From Verrucomicrobiota bacterium (GTDB lineage Bacteria; Verrucomicrobiota; Verrucomicrobiia; Chthoniobacterales; UBA10450): a stretch of 34,509 nt of DNA. Made by a program: the position numbers and the translations under genes. The DNA lies in NCBI GenBank assembly GCA_019244415.1, contig JAFASN010000004.1, positions 1-34,509 of the forward strand. Reading direction: 5' to 3'. Shown here one piece after another: positions 19,176 through 26,832 of the stretch (positions within the stretch are counted from its first letter, which is position 1; every line of letters starts with the position of its first letter). The notes under the pieces were generated by a model. The model was not told the DNA's origin and ran no database searches. It saw only the letters and a list, made by a program, of their open reading frames with translations.

Positions 19176-20429
19176 ATGAATATCGCCGGAACTCGTTTAA
19201 TTAGCGCCGCGCTTCTGTTTGCTTCGCTTGCGACCTCCGGATGCCATCGTCCTGCTCGCGCATCGACACAATCGCGTACTACACCTACACCTTCCGGTGC
19301 CCGCCCACCGATCACTGCGCGCGCACCCGACGCGTTCTATGATCCACCTGCCGAGAGGCCGCATCAGCCTGGTGTGTTGTTGCGGAGTGAGTTGCTTGAA
19401 AACGTAAGAGTACCAAGCGGAGTCCGCGGTTGGCGCATTCTTTACACGACTGCGGTAAACGATCGGATACCGGCAACGGCCGTCGCCACCGTATTCGCGC
19501 CGATTGCTTCAGCCGCAGCGCCGCGCCCCGTCGTTGCCTGGGAACATGGCACGACTGGGTTGATGCAGAAATGCATGCCGTCGCTTGCGTCGGCGCCTGC
19601 CGCATTGATCCCATGGTTCGAGCAAATTGTGAGAGCGGGCTGGGTCGTTGTAGCGACGGATTATTCTTTTGCGGACAAAGGCGGCCCGCATCCGTACTTG
19701 ATCGGCGAAGGCGAAGCGCGAGCGACACTTGATGGCGTTCGCGCCGCGCGGCAGATACGGGCGCTGGCGCTCGATAAACGCGTGGTCGTGTGGGGTTATT
19801 CGCAGGGCGGACACGCCGCGCTATGGAGTGGAATTGTCGGCCCGCGTTACGCGCCAGAGCTGAAGATTGTCGGCGTCGCGGCGATCGCGCCCCCGACGAA
19901 CATTCGCAAGATTCTCGTACAGGACGTGGCGGCGGACAAACGCTATGGCGCGTACGTCGCGGCGGCCTACAGTCGCTTTTATCCCGACATCAAATTCGAG
20001 CAGGCGCTCCGGCCCGAAGCGCTCGCCGCGGCTCGGCAGATGGTGACTCAGTGCGACTTTGTGCCGCCGGAAGATTCGCGGCGCCTCGAGCAACTCGCGG
20101 CGTCATTCGCCGGCCCAGCGTTAGCGCTGCATTCGAATGAGCCCCTGCGAGCTCGCCTTGATCAGAACAATCCCGACGGTGCGATAAAAGCTCCGGTCGT
20201 GATCGCGCAAGGCCGTGCCGACACGGTAATCCCGCCGGCTGTCACCGACTCGTACGTCGAAGAACGCTGCGCTGCCGGTCAGGCCCTCGAGTACTGGACA
20301 TTCACCGGCCTCGATCACTTCACCATTATCGAACCTGATTCGCGGCTGAAGGAATTGCTCATGAAATGGACAACGGCACGCTTCGCGAACAAGGGGGTTG
20401 TGAACGGTTGCGTTCGAAAATCGTTCTGA
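19176..20429 (+). CDS. Secreted alpha/beta hydrolase of the secretory lipase family
   Basis: A 417-residue exported esterase or lipase. The N-terminus is a signal (MNIAGTRLISAALLFASLAT) ending in SGC, so C23 may be lipidated, though the lipobox is weak. The start has AGGA a few bases upstream. The fold is recognisable from VVAWEHGTTGL, the AGWVVVATDYSFADKGGPHP stretch and the nucleophile elbow GYSQGG with S209. The triad is probably completed by D349 (AQGRADTVIPP) and H381 (GLDHFT). This arrangement matches the PF03583 secretory lipase family, known from fungi and actinobacteria. The substrate is unknown. The stop lies 4 bp from the convergent stop of the MocR-type gene. Confidence 0.88.
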   Translation: MNIAGTRLISAALLFASLATSGCHRPARASTQSRTTPTPSGARPPITARAPDAFYDPPAERPHQPGVLLRSELLENVRVPSGVRGWRILYTTAVNDRIPATAVATVFAPIASAAAPRPVVAWEHGTTGLMQKCMPSLASAPAALIPWFEQIVRAGWVVVATDYSFADKGGPHPYLIGEGEARATLDGVRAARQIRALALDKRVVVWGYSQGGHAALWSGIVGPRYAPELKIVGVAAIAPPTNIRKILVQDVAADKRYGAYVAAAYSRFYPDIKFEQALRPEALAAARQMVTQCDFVPPEDSRRLEQLAASFAGPALALHSNEPLRARLDQNNPDGAIKAPVVIAQGRADTVIPPAVTDSYVEERCAAGQALEYWTFTGLDHFTIIEPDSRLKELLMKWTTARFANKGVVNGCVRKSF

Positions 20430-20433
20430 AGAA

Positions 20434-22005
20434 TTACGCCGATGAAGAAGTTACTGACGGCCAGTAGGCGCCCACGGCAGGTGAGAAAGGTTCGATTTGG
20501 AGCGATGAGCCATTGCCCGCGCCCCGCTGCTTCAACTGATTGGCCGCGGCCGCGAGTCTGGCCAAACCCTGTTCGATCTGCGCTTGCGGCCAAGCCGCGA
20601 AGCCGAATACGAATGCCGGGTCCAATCGCGCTTTGATGCAGAAAAACGAGATCGGCCGCGGCCACACACCGGTCTGTTCCCGCGCAAGCATGAACAACGG
20701 AAAATCTGCTTTGCGCCGCAACCAGGCGACAAAGTGTAAGCCCGCTGGAGTTACTTCCAGGTCAAAATAGTTCCCCAACGATTTTCGGAATTGCTCGATG
20801 AAAAAGGCGCGTCGCCTGGCGTACAGTTGGCGCATCCGCTTCACGTGGCTAAGGAAAAATCCTTCGGTGATAAAACGCGCGAGTGTAGCCTGATCGATCG
20901 CGGGCGAGTGCTGATCCATCAGCGCACGTACTTTGACCAGCGTGTCGACGAGTTGCGGCGGGGCGATCAAAAAACCAAGCCGTAATGAGGGATAAAGAAT
21001 TTTGCTCATCGTGCCGGCATAAAGCACGCGTTCGGCATGATCCAGACCTTGGAGACAAGGCAGCGGCGGCCCATCGAAGCGAAACTCGGAATTGTAATCG
21101 TCCTCCAGGATGTAGCTGTCGCGTACTTCGGCAAACTCAATGAGAGCTTTCCGCCGCTTCAGGCTCATCGTCACACCGAGAGGAAATTGATGTGACGGCG
21201 CAACGAAAATGAGCCGGGGCGAATTTCGGCGCGAGACCTTGCCGATCATCAAGCCCTCGCGATCGATCGGGCGCGGCAGCATTCTGGCACCAACGAACGC
21301 CAGAACATTACGCGCCTGATGAAAGCCGGGATCTTCGATCCACGCCACTTCACCTGGATTGATCAACGCAAGCGCGCAGATCAGCATCGCCTGCTGCATG
21401 CCGCCGACGACGATGATTTGATCCGGATGACAATTCGCGCCTCGGAAGTCGCAGAGATAGGTAGCGATCGCTTTTCTTAATTCTATGTCGCCCCGGCTCG
21501 AACTATAACGCAAGAGACGAGCTCCCTTTTTCGCGAGGACTTGCGCGCGCAAACGCTCCCAAACGTCAATCGGGAATTCATCGACGGCTGGCAATCCCGC
21601 AACAAAGGTGACATTCGGCGGGCCGCCAATACCGACATCGAGCTGTCGGCCGCTGCGGAAATCGGTCATCTTGCTCACGCGCGCGGCGAAGCGGGGAGCA
21701 CGGGCGGTGTGCGCGGCCGGCGCAGCTTTGGCCGCTTTCAGAAAGGTGACAGGTAAGTGATCGGCAACGAAGATTCCGGAGCGTTCGCGAGTTTGCAGAT
21801 AGCCCTCGGCCAGGAGCTTTGAAAATGCCTGGTTCACCGTCAGCCGCGAGATGCCGAGAGTCCTCGCAAGAACTCGCGAAGAGGGCACCCGCGACGCGCT
21901 TGCATCGAAACTTCCGCTCTCCAGCTCCGCTCGAATCTGCCGATACAACTGTTGATATAGCGGCTCGGCCGAGGCGCGATCCAGTCGCACCATCTCGAAC
22001 GACAT
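20434..22005 (-). CDS. MocR/PdxR-type regulator: GntR DNA-binding domain fused to aminotransferase domain
   Basis: From ATG 22005 the protein has 523 residues, near the family's roughly 480. Residues about 10-85 are a GntR winged helix (LYQQLYRQIRAELESG, RVPSSRVLARTLGISRLTVN, AFSKLLAEGYLQ). Residues about 125-500 are a class I aminotransferase-like domain with EDDY (301-304) and the PLP-binding lysine K335 (GTMSKILYPSLRLGF). In this family the domain is a PLP sensor rather than an enzyme. PdxR controls pyridoxal synthesis in several bacteria, but no pdx gene is adjacent, so the target is unknown. A longer GTG start at 22080 is possible. A perfect palindrome sits 6 bp before the chosen ATG. 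Confidence 0.92.
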   Translation of the reverse strand: MSFEMVRLDRASAEPLYQQLYRQIRAELESGSFDASASRVPSSRVLARTLGISRLTVNQAFSKLLAEGYLQTRERSGIFVADHLPVTFLKAAKAAPAAHTARAPRFAARVSKMTDFRSGRQLDVGIGGPPNVTFVAGLPAVDEFPIDVWERLRAQVLAKKGARLLRYSSSRGDIELRKAIATYLCDFRGANCHPDQIIVVGGMQQAMLICALALINPGEVAWIEDPGFHQARNVLAFVGARMLPRPIDREGLMIGKVSRRNSPRLIFVAPSHQFPLGVTMSLKRRKALIEFAEVRDSYILEDDYNSEFRFDGPPLPCLQGLDHAERVLYAGTMSKILYPSLRLGFLIAPPQLVDTLVKVRALMDQHSPAIDQATLARFITEGFFLSHVKRMRQLYARRRAFFIEQFRKSLGNYFDLEVTPAGLHFVAWLRRKADFPLFMLAREQTGVWPRPISFFCIKARLDPAFVFGFAAWPQAQIEQGLARLAAAANQLKQRGAGNGSSLQIEPFSPAVGAYWPSVTSSSA

Positions 22006-22010
22006 GATTG

Positions 22011-22025
22011 AGCGCCGCCGGCGCT
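22011..22025. promoter_or_regulatory. Perfect palindrome next to the MocR-type start, possible operator
   Basis: AGCGCCG, C, CGGCGCT: a 7-bp inverted repeat with a one-base centre, ending 6 bp from the ATG at 22005. Binding here would block translation initiation or elongation of the transcript, consistent with autorepression. If the longer GTG start is used the palindrome is inside the coding region. Confidence 0.35.
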
Positions 22026-22240
22026 TCTTTAGTACGGATGAAGCGCCGTTCGGGGAGATCGCGCCCTTCGTCTTCACCACGCGATTTTCACATCTTGGGA
22101 AGGCTTTCTCAAGAGATGCCGGGTGCGCCCAAGGCCCGTCTCCCCTCGTGGAGCGAAACTGGTCTGCCTTATTAGCGTGTTCTGGCTATAGGCGGCGGCT
22201 GGTCAACGCTTCATCCTACTTGCGTTAACAAAACAAAATT

Positions 22241-23452
22241 ATGAAACGCACGTTATTCAAACCTCAGACCAAAATCTTAAAACGTATTACCGCGTCCGAA
22301 ACCTGGCCGCGTCTGTTAATGGCTCTTTGCCTTCTCCTTAGTACTTTCGCGGTTCCTTTTTCTGCAAAGGCTGATGATCCATGGCACCACCACATCATCA
22401 CATTTGATGCCCCGAACGCAGGCACTGCATCGGGTCAGGGCACCGTGGCGTTTGGCTTGAACCTTACCGGTACTGTTGTCGGCTTTTTCCGGGATACTAA
22501 CTCTGCGCGCCACGGCTTTCTCCGTACTCCATGGGGTACTTTCGTCACGTTCGATGATCCGGCCGCGGGTACTTGTTCGGTAAATTGTGGAGCGATCGGC
22601 GACGGCCAGGGAACGCGTGGTTACTCCATCAACTTATTTGGGGAAGTCGCGGGCTTCTTCACCGACAACAGCGCACACTGTCACGGCTTCATTCGTTGGC
22701 CGAATGGCTCCTTCACCCAGATCGATGCGCCGGACGCAGGCCCTGGACCATTCCCGCAAGGCACCTTTGTTTCGTCCAATACACCGATGGGGCTCAACCC
22801 GGAAGGGGCGCTCATTGGCAATTACGTGGACGCAAATTCAGTTCAGCACGGCTTCATCCGTTCTCCTGGCGGCAAGATTACGGAGTTCGATCCACCTGGC
22901 TCTACCTTCACCGAGACAAATGCCATTGATTTGTGCGGCAACGTGGTCGGGTTCTACTTTGACGCGAACTCCGTCGGTTATGGCTATCTGCGCGATCCGC
23001 GCGGTACTTTCACTGTCATCGATGCCCCGGGAGCTGACCATACTCCCGGCAACTTCAATGGCACCTTCTGTGTAGGCATTAGCGTAACCGGCGAAATCGA
23101 AGGCGTGTATGTCGATTCCAACTTTGTCCTGCACGGCTTCACCCGCTCGCCTGAAGGAAAATATACCACCTACAACGTGCCGGCTGCGGGCACCGGTCCC
23201 GGCCAGGGCACGTTACCTGAGAGCAATGATGACTTCGGCGATATCGCCGGGAATTACTTTGACGCGAATGGCGTAAGTCATGGGTTCGTCCGTAATTTCC
23301 GCGGTGGCCTCACCACGTTCGACGCCCCAGACGCCGGCACGAGCGCGGGTCAAGGTACTGTTCCGTCGGCCAACAACGACACAGGAATGGTCACTGGGCA
23401 GGTGATTGACAGCAATAATGTGGACCACGGCTTCCTTCTGCAAAGCTGGTAA
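22241..23452 (+). CDS. Exported HAF-type repeat protein
   Basis: A 403-residue secreted protein. After a signal segment (LLMALCLLLSTFAVPFSAKA) the whole chain is built of about seven imperfect repeats of 45-55 residues with the core HGFxR, then G-hydrophobic-T-aromatic-D-APxAG (for example HGFLRTPWGTFVTFDDP and HGFVRNFRGGLTTFDAP), joined by GxVVGFYxDxN-like strands. This is the pattern of the HAF extracellular repeat family, probably forming a beta-propeller or beta-solenoid. There is no sorting tail; it ends HGFLLQSW. The function is not known for the family. The ATG is preceded by an A-rich leader (AACAAAACAAAATT) without a Shine-Dalgarno. A strong hairpin follows the gene. Confidence 0.88.
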   Translation: MKRTLFKPQTKILKRITASETWPRLLMALCLLLSTFAVPFSAKADDPWHHHIITFDAPNAGTASGQGTVAFGLNLTGTVVGFFRDTNSARHGFLRTPWGTFVTFDDPAAGTCSVNCGAIGDGQGTRGYSINLFGEVAGFFTDNSAHCHGFIRWPNGSFTQIDAPDAGPGPFPQGTFVSSNTPMGLNPEGALIGNYVDANSVQHGFIRSPGGKITEFDPPGSTFTETNAIDLCGNVVGFYFDANSVGYGYLRDPRGTFTVIDAPGADHTPGNFNGTFCVGISVTGEIEGVYVDSNFVLHGFTRSPEGKYTTYNVPAAGTGPGQGTLPESNDDFGDIAGNYFDANGVSHGFVRNFRGGLTTFDAPDAGTSAGQGTVPSANNDTGMVTGQVIDSNNVDHGFLLQSW

Positions 23453-23520
23453 CCTCGGCAATCGCAGGCCGAACTAGCCAGGATCCGGCTAATTAACCAA
23501 GCTACCAACTAGAAGCCTCC

Positions 23521-23564
23521 AGACAAAGCCGCCATCTCTTAGCAAGGTGGCGGCTTCTGTCTTT
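23521..23564. terminator. Strong hairpin between convergent genes, likely bidirectional terminator
   Basis: AAGCCGCCA (23526-23534) pairs perfectly with TGGCGGCTT (23548-23556) across a 13-base loop. A second outer stem, AGAC with GTCT, extends it after a small internal bulge. The plus side ends in CTTT and the minus side in CTTTGTCT, moderately U-rich. It serves the HAF gene (stop 23452) on plus and the methyltransferase (stop 23585) on minus. Confidence 0.75.
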
Positions 23565-23584
23565 GGTGGAGACTGATTGCAGCC

Positions 23585-24370
23585 TCAGGTAATCAATGGC
23601 TCCGGATTAGCTTTGATCCCGACCCGTAGAGTCAACGGCCAGGTAACTTGTTTAGACTCGTCACGATCGCCCCACGCGGCGCGCAGTTCATCGGCGATCT
23701 CGTCCAATGGGCTGCGGTTGTTCGCGGTGATGAACCGCTGCGTCGCGGACCACGACTGTAGATAACCTAGTACATGGTCGATCTTCCAGTGCGCGACCAT
23801 TTGAAATAAAGGACTCTTAAGTTCCGGAAACGGGAAAGCCATTGCTTCAAACTTCTCAATCAGTACGCGCTCTGGTGGCCAGAATGGGCCGACCACTTGG
23901 TCGTAATAGCGACTGTTTATGAGCTCGTCGATTTCGGGTGTGATGTGGAGAAACTTGTAGGCGGACGCAGCAAGGAGGCCCTTATTCTTCAACACGCGTC
24001 GCGCTTCCTTGTAAAAGCGGGGCAGATCGAACCAGTGTAGCGCCTGTGCGACCATGATTAGATCTACGATGCCTGAGTCGATGCCGCTATTTTCTGCGGG
24101 CGCGACGCGATAGTCAACGTGCTTGTGAGGCGACGCGTTCGCGATTTGCTTCTCGCTCGCGTCGGTCGCTACCACGCGATCGAATACCTCCGCGAGTCCG
24201 ATTGCAGCCTGCCCATTTCCGCTTGCGCAGTCCCAAGCCAGTGCGCGACTGGGCGCAACGCTCCCGAGATATTCGAATAGCTCGCGTGGGTAGCGCGGCC
24301 GGAACTTCGCATAATCGGTTGCCTGTTTTGAGAAGTGATCCTTGAACGAAGGTCGGCCGGCTGACGCCAC
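23585..24370 (-). CDS. Class I SAM-dependent methyltransferase
   Basis: About 261 residues from GTG 24370; a TTG at 24403 would add eleven more. Homologues usually begin right before FKDHFSKQATDYAKFRPRYP, which favours the shorter form. Motif I of the Rossmann fold is AWDCASGNGQAA, the acidic motif II residue is in VVATDAS, motif III lies near IVDLIMVAQALHW, and ARRVLKNKGLLAASAY follows. It is of the Methyltransf_11 type related to ubiquinone/tRNA-type small-molecule methylases. The substrate cannot be read from sequence. It ends at the strong hairpin and leads into a region of broken genes upstream. Confidence 0.85.
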   Translation of the reverse strand: MASAGRPSFKDHFSKQATDYAKFRPRYPRELFEYLGSVAPSRALAWDCASGNGQAAIGLAEVFDRVVATDASEKQIANASPHKHVDYRVAPAENSGIDSGIVDLIMVAQALHWFDLPRFYKEARRVLKNKGLLAASAYKFLHITPEIDELINSRYYDQVVGPFWPPERVLIEKFEAMAFPFPELKSPLFQMVAHWKIDHVLGYLQSWSATQRFITANNRSPLDEIADELRAAWGDRDESKQVTWPLTLRVGIKANPEPLIT

Positions 24371-24403
24371 GCCTCTGTGTACCCGCGGCTGTCGCCAAGG
24401 CAA

Positions 24404-24913
24404 CTATTCCGGCTACACACTTTTCAGTGAGATTTTGCGGACGTGGCTTTCCGCGACTGCGCCACGCCGGAAAAATCCACGTGGGTCTTTCGCACCGACG
24501 CGTGGTCGCACGGAGTGCCTGCACACTTGCTTCTACAACGTGTTGCCTGAATCGGTGCAAAGCATCTACGTGTGCCACGCGTCGCTGTGGGGCCGACTAC
24601 AACAAAATCGGTGGCGCATCTTTTGGTCGGATGGCGCGCGGGCGATCTCGATTTGCAACGTGACGTTGCATCGATTTCCGCCTTCGGCGGTCTGCAACAC
24701 ATCCGGGGTCGACTGGGCGATAACCGTTGCAGCTGAATCTGCCCGGCCCTGACCAAAACGCTCCGCGCGGACATAGCGTGTTCAGGCCGCGCAGCGACTC
24801 TGGGAAGCGAGCGACCGGCGCCATCTGCCGCCGCTTGGGAGCGGCGAGGACGGACGCATGCTAACAGCGCGGCGCGTAACTTCGCGTTCGAATGTCCAAG
24901 GCGCTTTGTGGGG
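24404..24913. other. 510 bp without a recognisable gene
   Basis: Open frames of 60-200 codons occur on both strands but none has a family motif, a convincing codon bias or a plausible start. One minus-strand frame reads through NRCNVTLQIEIARAP and then meets two TAG codons, so this may be another decayed gene, but I cannot name it. It lies between the methyltransferase and the broken outer-membrane-protein gene. Confidence 0.45.
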
Positions 24914-25807
24914 TTAGTGGCTCCGCGCGGATGTTGCTGTTTCTGCTTCGCCTGCCTCGGATCCGCCGAAAGAGAGAGAACATACCGCGAACACTTGGAG
25001 CGCGGGAGCACGATCGCTACATCCAATGAGAGGCGAGAGATCGAAACGTACGTTCTTTGTTGGGCGCCACGCCAGCGTCGGTCCGATCGCGAGACCTTTT
25101 GTTGCGCGCTCCCGCACTATTCCCTCATTGCCGCTGCGGTATTGTATTTCAACTCCCACCTCGAGCTTTTCCTCCGGCAGAAGCACTGGCACTTCGACGC
25201 TTTGCGCAAAGCCGGCACTCGTGCTTGCTCTGCCGCCAAATTCGTGATCGAGAAAAATGTTCGCCGCCCATTCGATCAGGTGTGGAAAGTCGTGCGAGAT
25301 TAGGAGAGCAAGTTCGCCTGAATCATGCGTTGCGCTGGTTAGGCCGAAACGGTACTAAGCTGAAATAGCGGGATTGAGTGGGATCTTATTCCAATTCGCC
25401 AGCGCGTAACGGCCTTCGAGTGTGAAGGTCTGGTCGCGAGTGTCTCCCGCGAAATGCTCAACGTGGTTTTGCATCCCAACGGTGAAACGCGACGGCAGTC
25501 CCACCTCGATCTCCTGCCGGAAAAGCTGTGCCGGCGATCCGTGCCGGAAAATGTCGCTTTCATATCCGGCTTCGAGTTCAAAGCTAAACGGTGACAGCAC
25601 GTACGATCTGGTGAGCGTGGATATGCGGCCATGCGAGAGATCGGGCGGAGCACCGTAAGCGCTTGGCAGCTCTCCGGCTTCGGCCTCGACTGTTATGTGT
25701 TGAGTCTCCGTCTCCTGCGCGGTGGCACTTACAACCAGGAATGCAAACGCGCCAAATCAAACGGCGCAGAATGCGTTGGTTAGGCGGCGAGCGATTGTAT
25801 ACCGCAC
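24914..25807 (-). pseudogene. Outer-membrane beta-barrel-like gene with two in-frame stop codons
   Basis: One frame of 297 codons runs from GTG 25807 to TAA 24914-24916, broken only by TGA at codon 17 (25757-25759) and TAG at codon 151 (25355-25357). There is no frameshift. The start region is a signal peptide (RYTIARRLTNAFCAV, stop, FGAFAFLVVSATAQ), where TGA probably replaces Trp. The remainder has alternating aromatic and polar strands typical of a barrel (FSFELEAGYESDIF, RFTVGMQNHVEHFAG, KLEVGVEIQYRSG, GLAIGPTLAWRPTKNVRFDL). The second stop falls just before YRFGLTSATHDSGELALL, perhaps in place of Glu. The start is 4 bp after the Mop gene stop, so they were an operon. Sequencing error or stop read-through are alternatives. 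I do not know the exact family. Confidence 0.75.
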
Positions 25808-25811
25808 GAAT

Positions 25812-26018
25812 TCACTCTTTCTCGACCGAAACTTCGGTCGCTTTGATTATCGCGAATACGCTGTCTCCTTCTTCCAAGTTCATTTGCTGAGCGGAACCGG
25901 TGGTGATGATTGAGGTGACTGGTCCGGCTGCCGTGTTGATGAGGATTTCAGAGATGACTTTGTCGGACACGATCTTCTCGATCGTACCTGGCAGGCGATT
26001 TCGAATGCTAATGCTCAT
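25812..26018 (-). CDS. Mop/TOBE molybdate-binding protein
   Basis: A 68-residue single TOBE domain. The sequence SIRNRLPGTIEKIVSDKVIS, then VTSIITTGSAQQMNLEEGDS and VFAIIKATEV, is the standard molbindin pattern for a single domain that oligomerises to bind molybdate. Such proteins store or buffer molybdate in the cytoplasm. No modABC transporter or molybdopterin synthesis gene is in the window. The gene is intact although the neighbouring downstream gene is broken and a TonB remnant lies upstream on the other strand. The ATG has no strong Shine-Dalgarno. Confidence 0.9.
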   Translation of the reverse strand: MSISIRNRLPGTIEKIVSDKVISEILINTAAGPVTSIITTGSAQQMNLEEGDSVFAIIKATEVSVEKE

Positions 26019-26140
26019 GTTTCAACAAAATGGGCAATCGTGAAGACACGCAAACTCAATTCGTTGCCGTCAGAGGTGAGGACGCGGTGCGACGTACCAT
26101 GAGCCCGCGCGAACGATGCGGCCGGAAATGACGCGCTGAC

Positions 26141-26411
26141 ATGGCACCCAGACGAAGCACTCCCAGCGGTCTTTTTCCCGCCTACCCGCTTGAAGTCCGC
26201 CGAAAGTATCACACCGGGAAGGTTCTGGTGAAGGCGACGATTGGCGGAGACGGACGTGTAGCGATCGTTCAAGTGTTGCAACGTTCGGGCCCACAGCGAC
26301 CTCGATGAATTGGCGGTAAAAGCTGTGCGCCTTTAGCGCGCGCACAAACAGTTTGCCGGAAACACTTACACTATTCCTATCGATTTTGTGATAGGTGGAA
26401 GGCACTACTAA
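26141..26411 (+). pseudogene. TonB C-terminal domain remnant with frameshift and nonsense codon
   Basis: One frame reads APRRSTPSGLFPAYPLEVRR, then HTGKVLVKATIGGDGRVAIV and QVLQRSGP. This is the opening of a TonB C-terminal domain. Near 26295 an apparent one-base insertion shifts the frame, after which DLDELAVKAVRL, TAG (26334-26336), RAHKQFAGNTYTIPIDFVI follow to a TAA at 26409. Joined, these give the complete C-terminal domain with the expected Leu-Asp-Ala-like and final PIDF strands; the TAG stands where the family has Trp. The N-terminal membrane anchor and proline-rich spacer are not visible: upstream the frame has a TGA at 26129-26131. No functional TonB can come from this. Confidence 0.72.
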
Positions 26412-26529
26412 CCTAATCTCTCATCTAACTACCGCTGGAGCGAACCGCCGCCCGTCGCGTATTTATATCCCAGATGACTAAATCAGTTTCAATCCAGGTC
26501 CAGCTGGCTGTCGGCGGTCGCTCATCTTC

Positions 26530-26832
26530 GTGTCGTTAGGTCTGCGCGGCTTCGATCAAAAGGTGAAACGGATGCTGCTGATTGACGCAGCCTCCCTCGC
26601 GTTAGGTTGTTGTGCACTAGCAGCAGGTCAAGCTCTGGTCATCTTTGCCGCAGTGACCGCCTGCGGATTTATTCCAGGCGGACGTTCGCGATGGCCGCGG
26701 AGCACCGGTTTTTTCGTCGAGTTTGGCATTTTCTTTTGTTCCCTGATTATCTGGATTTGGCTTCTCACATACCCTTTCATTTTCTTTGCAAAAGCCATCT
26801 TGTTTTTTTATCTTCACTCTCCAGCCGGTTAA
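26530..26832 (+). CDS. Possible small membrane protein (uncertain)
   Basis: A GTG-started frame of 100 codons encodes two hydrophobic parts: about residues 15-48 (LLIDAASLALGCCALAAG) and about 64-94 (FGIFFCSLIIWIWLLTYPF). Its last 56 bp overlap the end of ligD on the opposite strand. There is no Shine-Dalgarno or recognised family. It could be a real small inner-membrane protein or a hydrophobic chance frame in a decaying region. Confidence 0.3.
   Translation: MSLGLRGFDQKVKRMLLIDAASLALGCCALAAGQALVIFAAVTACGFIPGGRSRWPRSTGFFVEFGIFFCSLIIWIWLLTYPFIFFAKAILFFYLHSPAG

Noticed and set aside
24424-25026. A 200-codon minus-strand frame
   Set aside because: It overlaps the end of the barrel-like pseudogene in another frame, has no motif and an arginine/serine-rich composition typical of an out-of-frame reading.
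25757-25759. TGA in the barrel-like gene read as selenocysteine
   Set aside because: It lies in a signal peptide where selenocysteine has no role, and I see no selenocysteine insertion hairpin directly downstream; Trp-to-stop mutation is simpler.
26015-26405. Two minus-strand frames of 88 and 111 codons upstream of the Mop gene
   Set aside because: They are antisense to the TonB remnant, whose domain pattern on the plus strand explains the sequence better.
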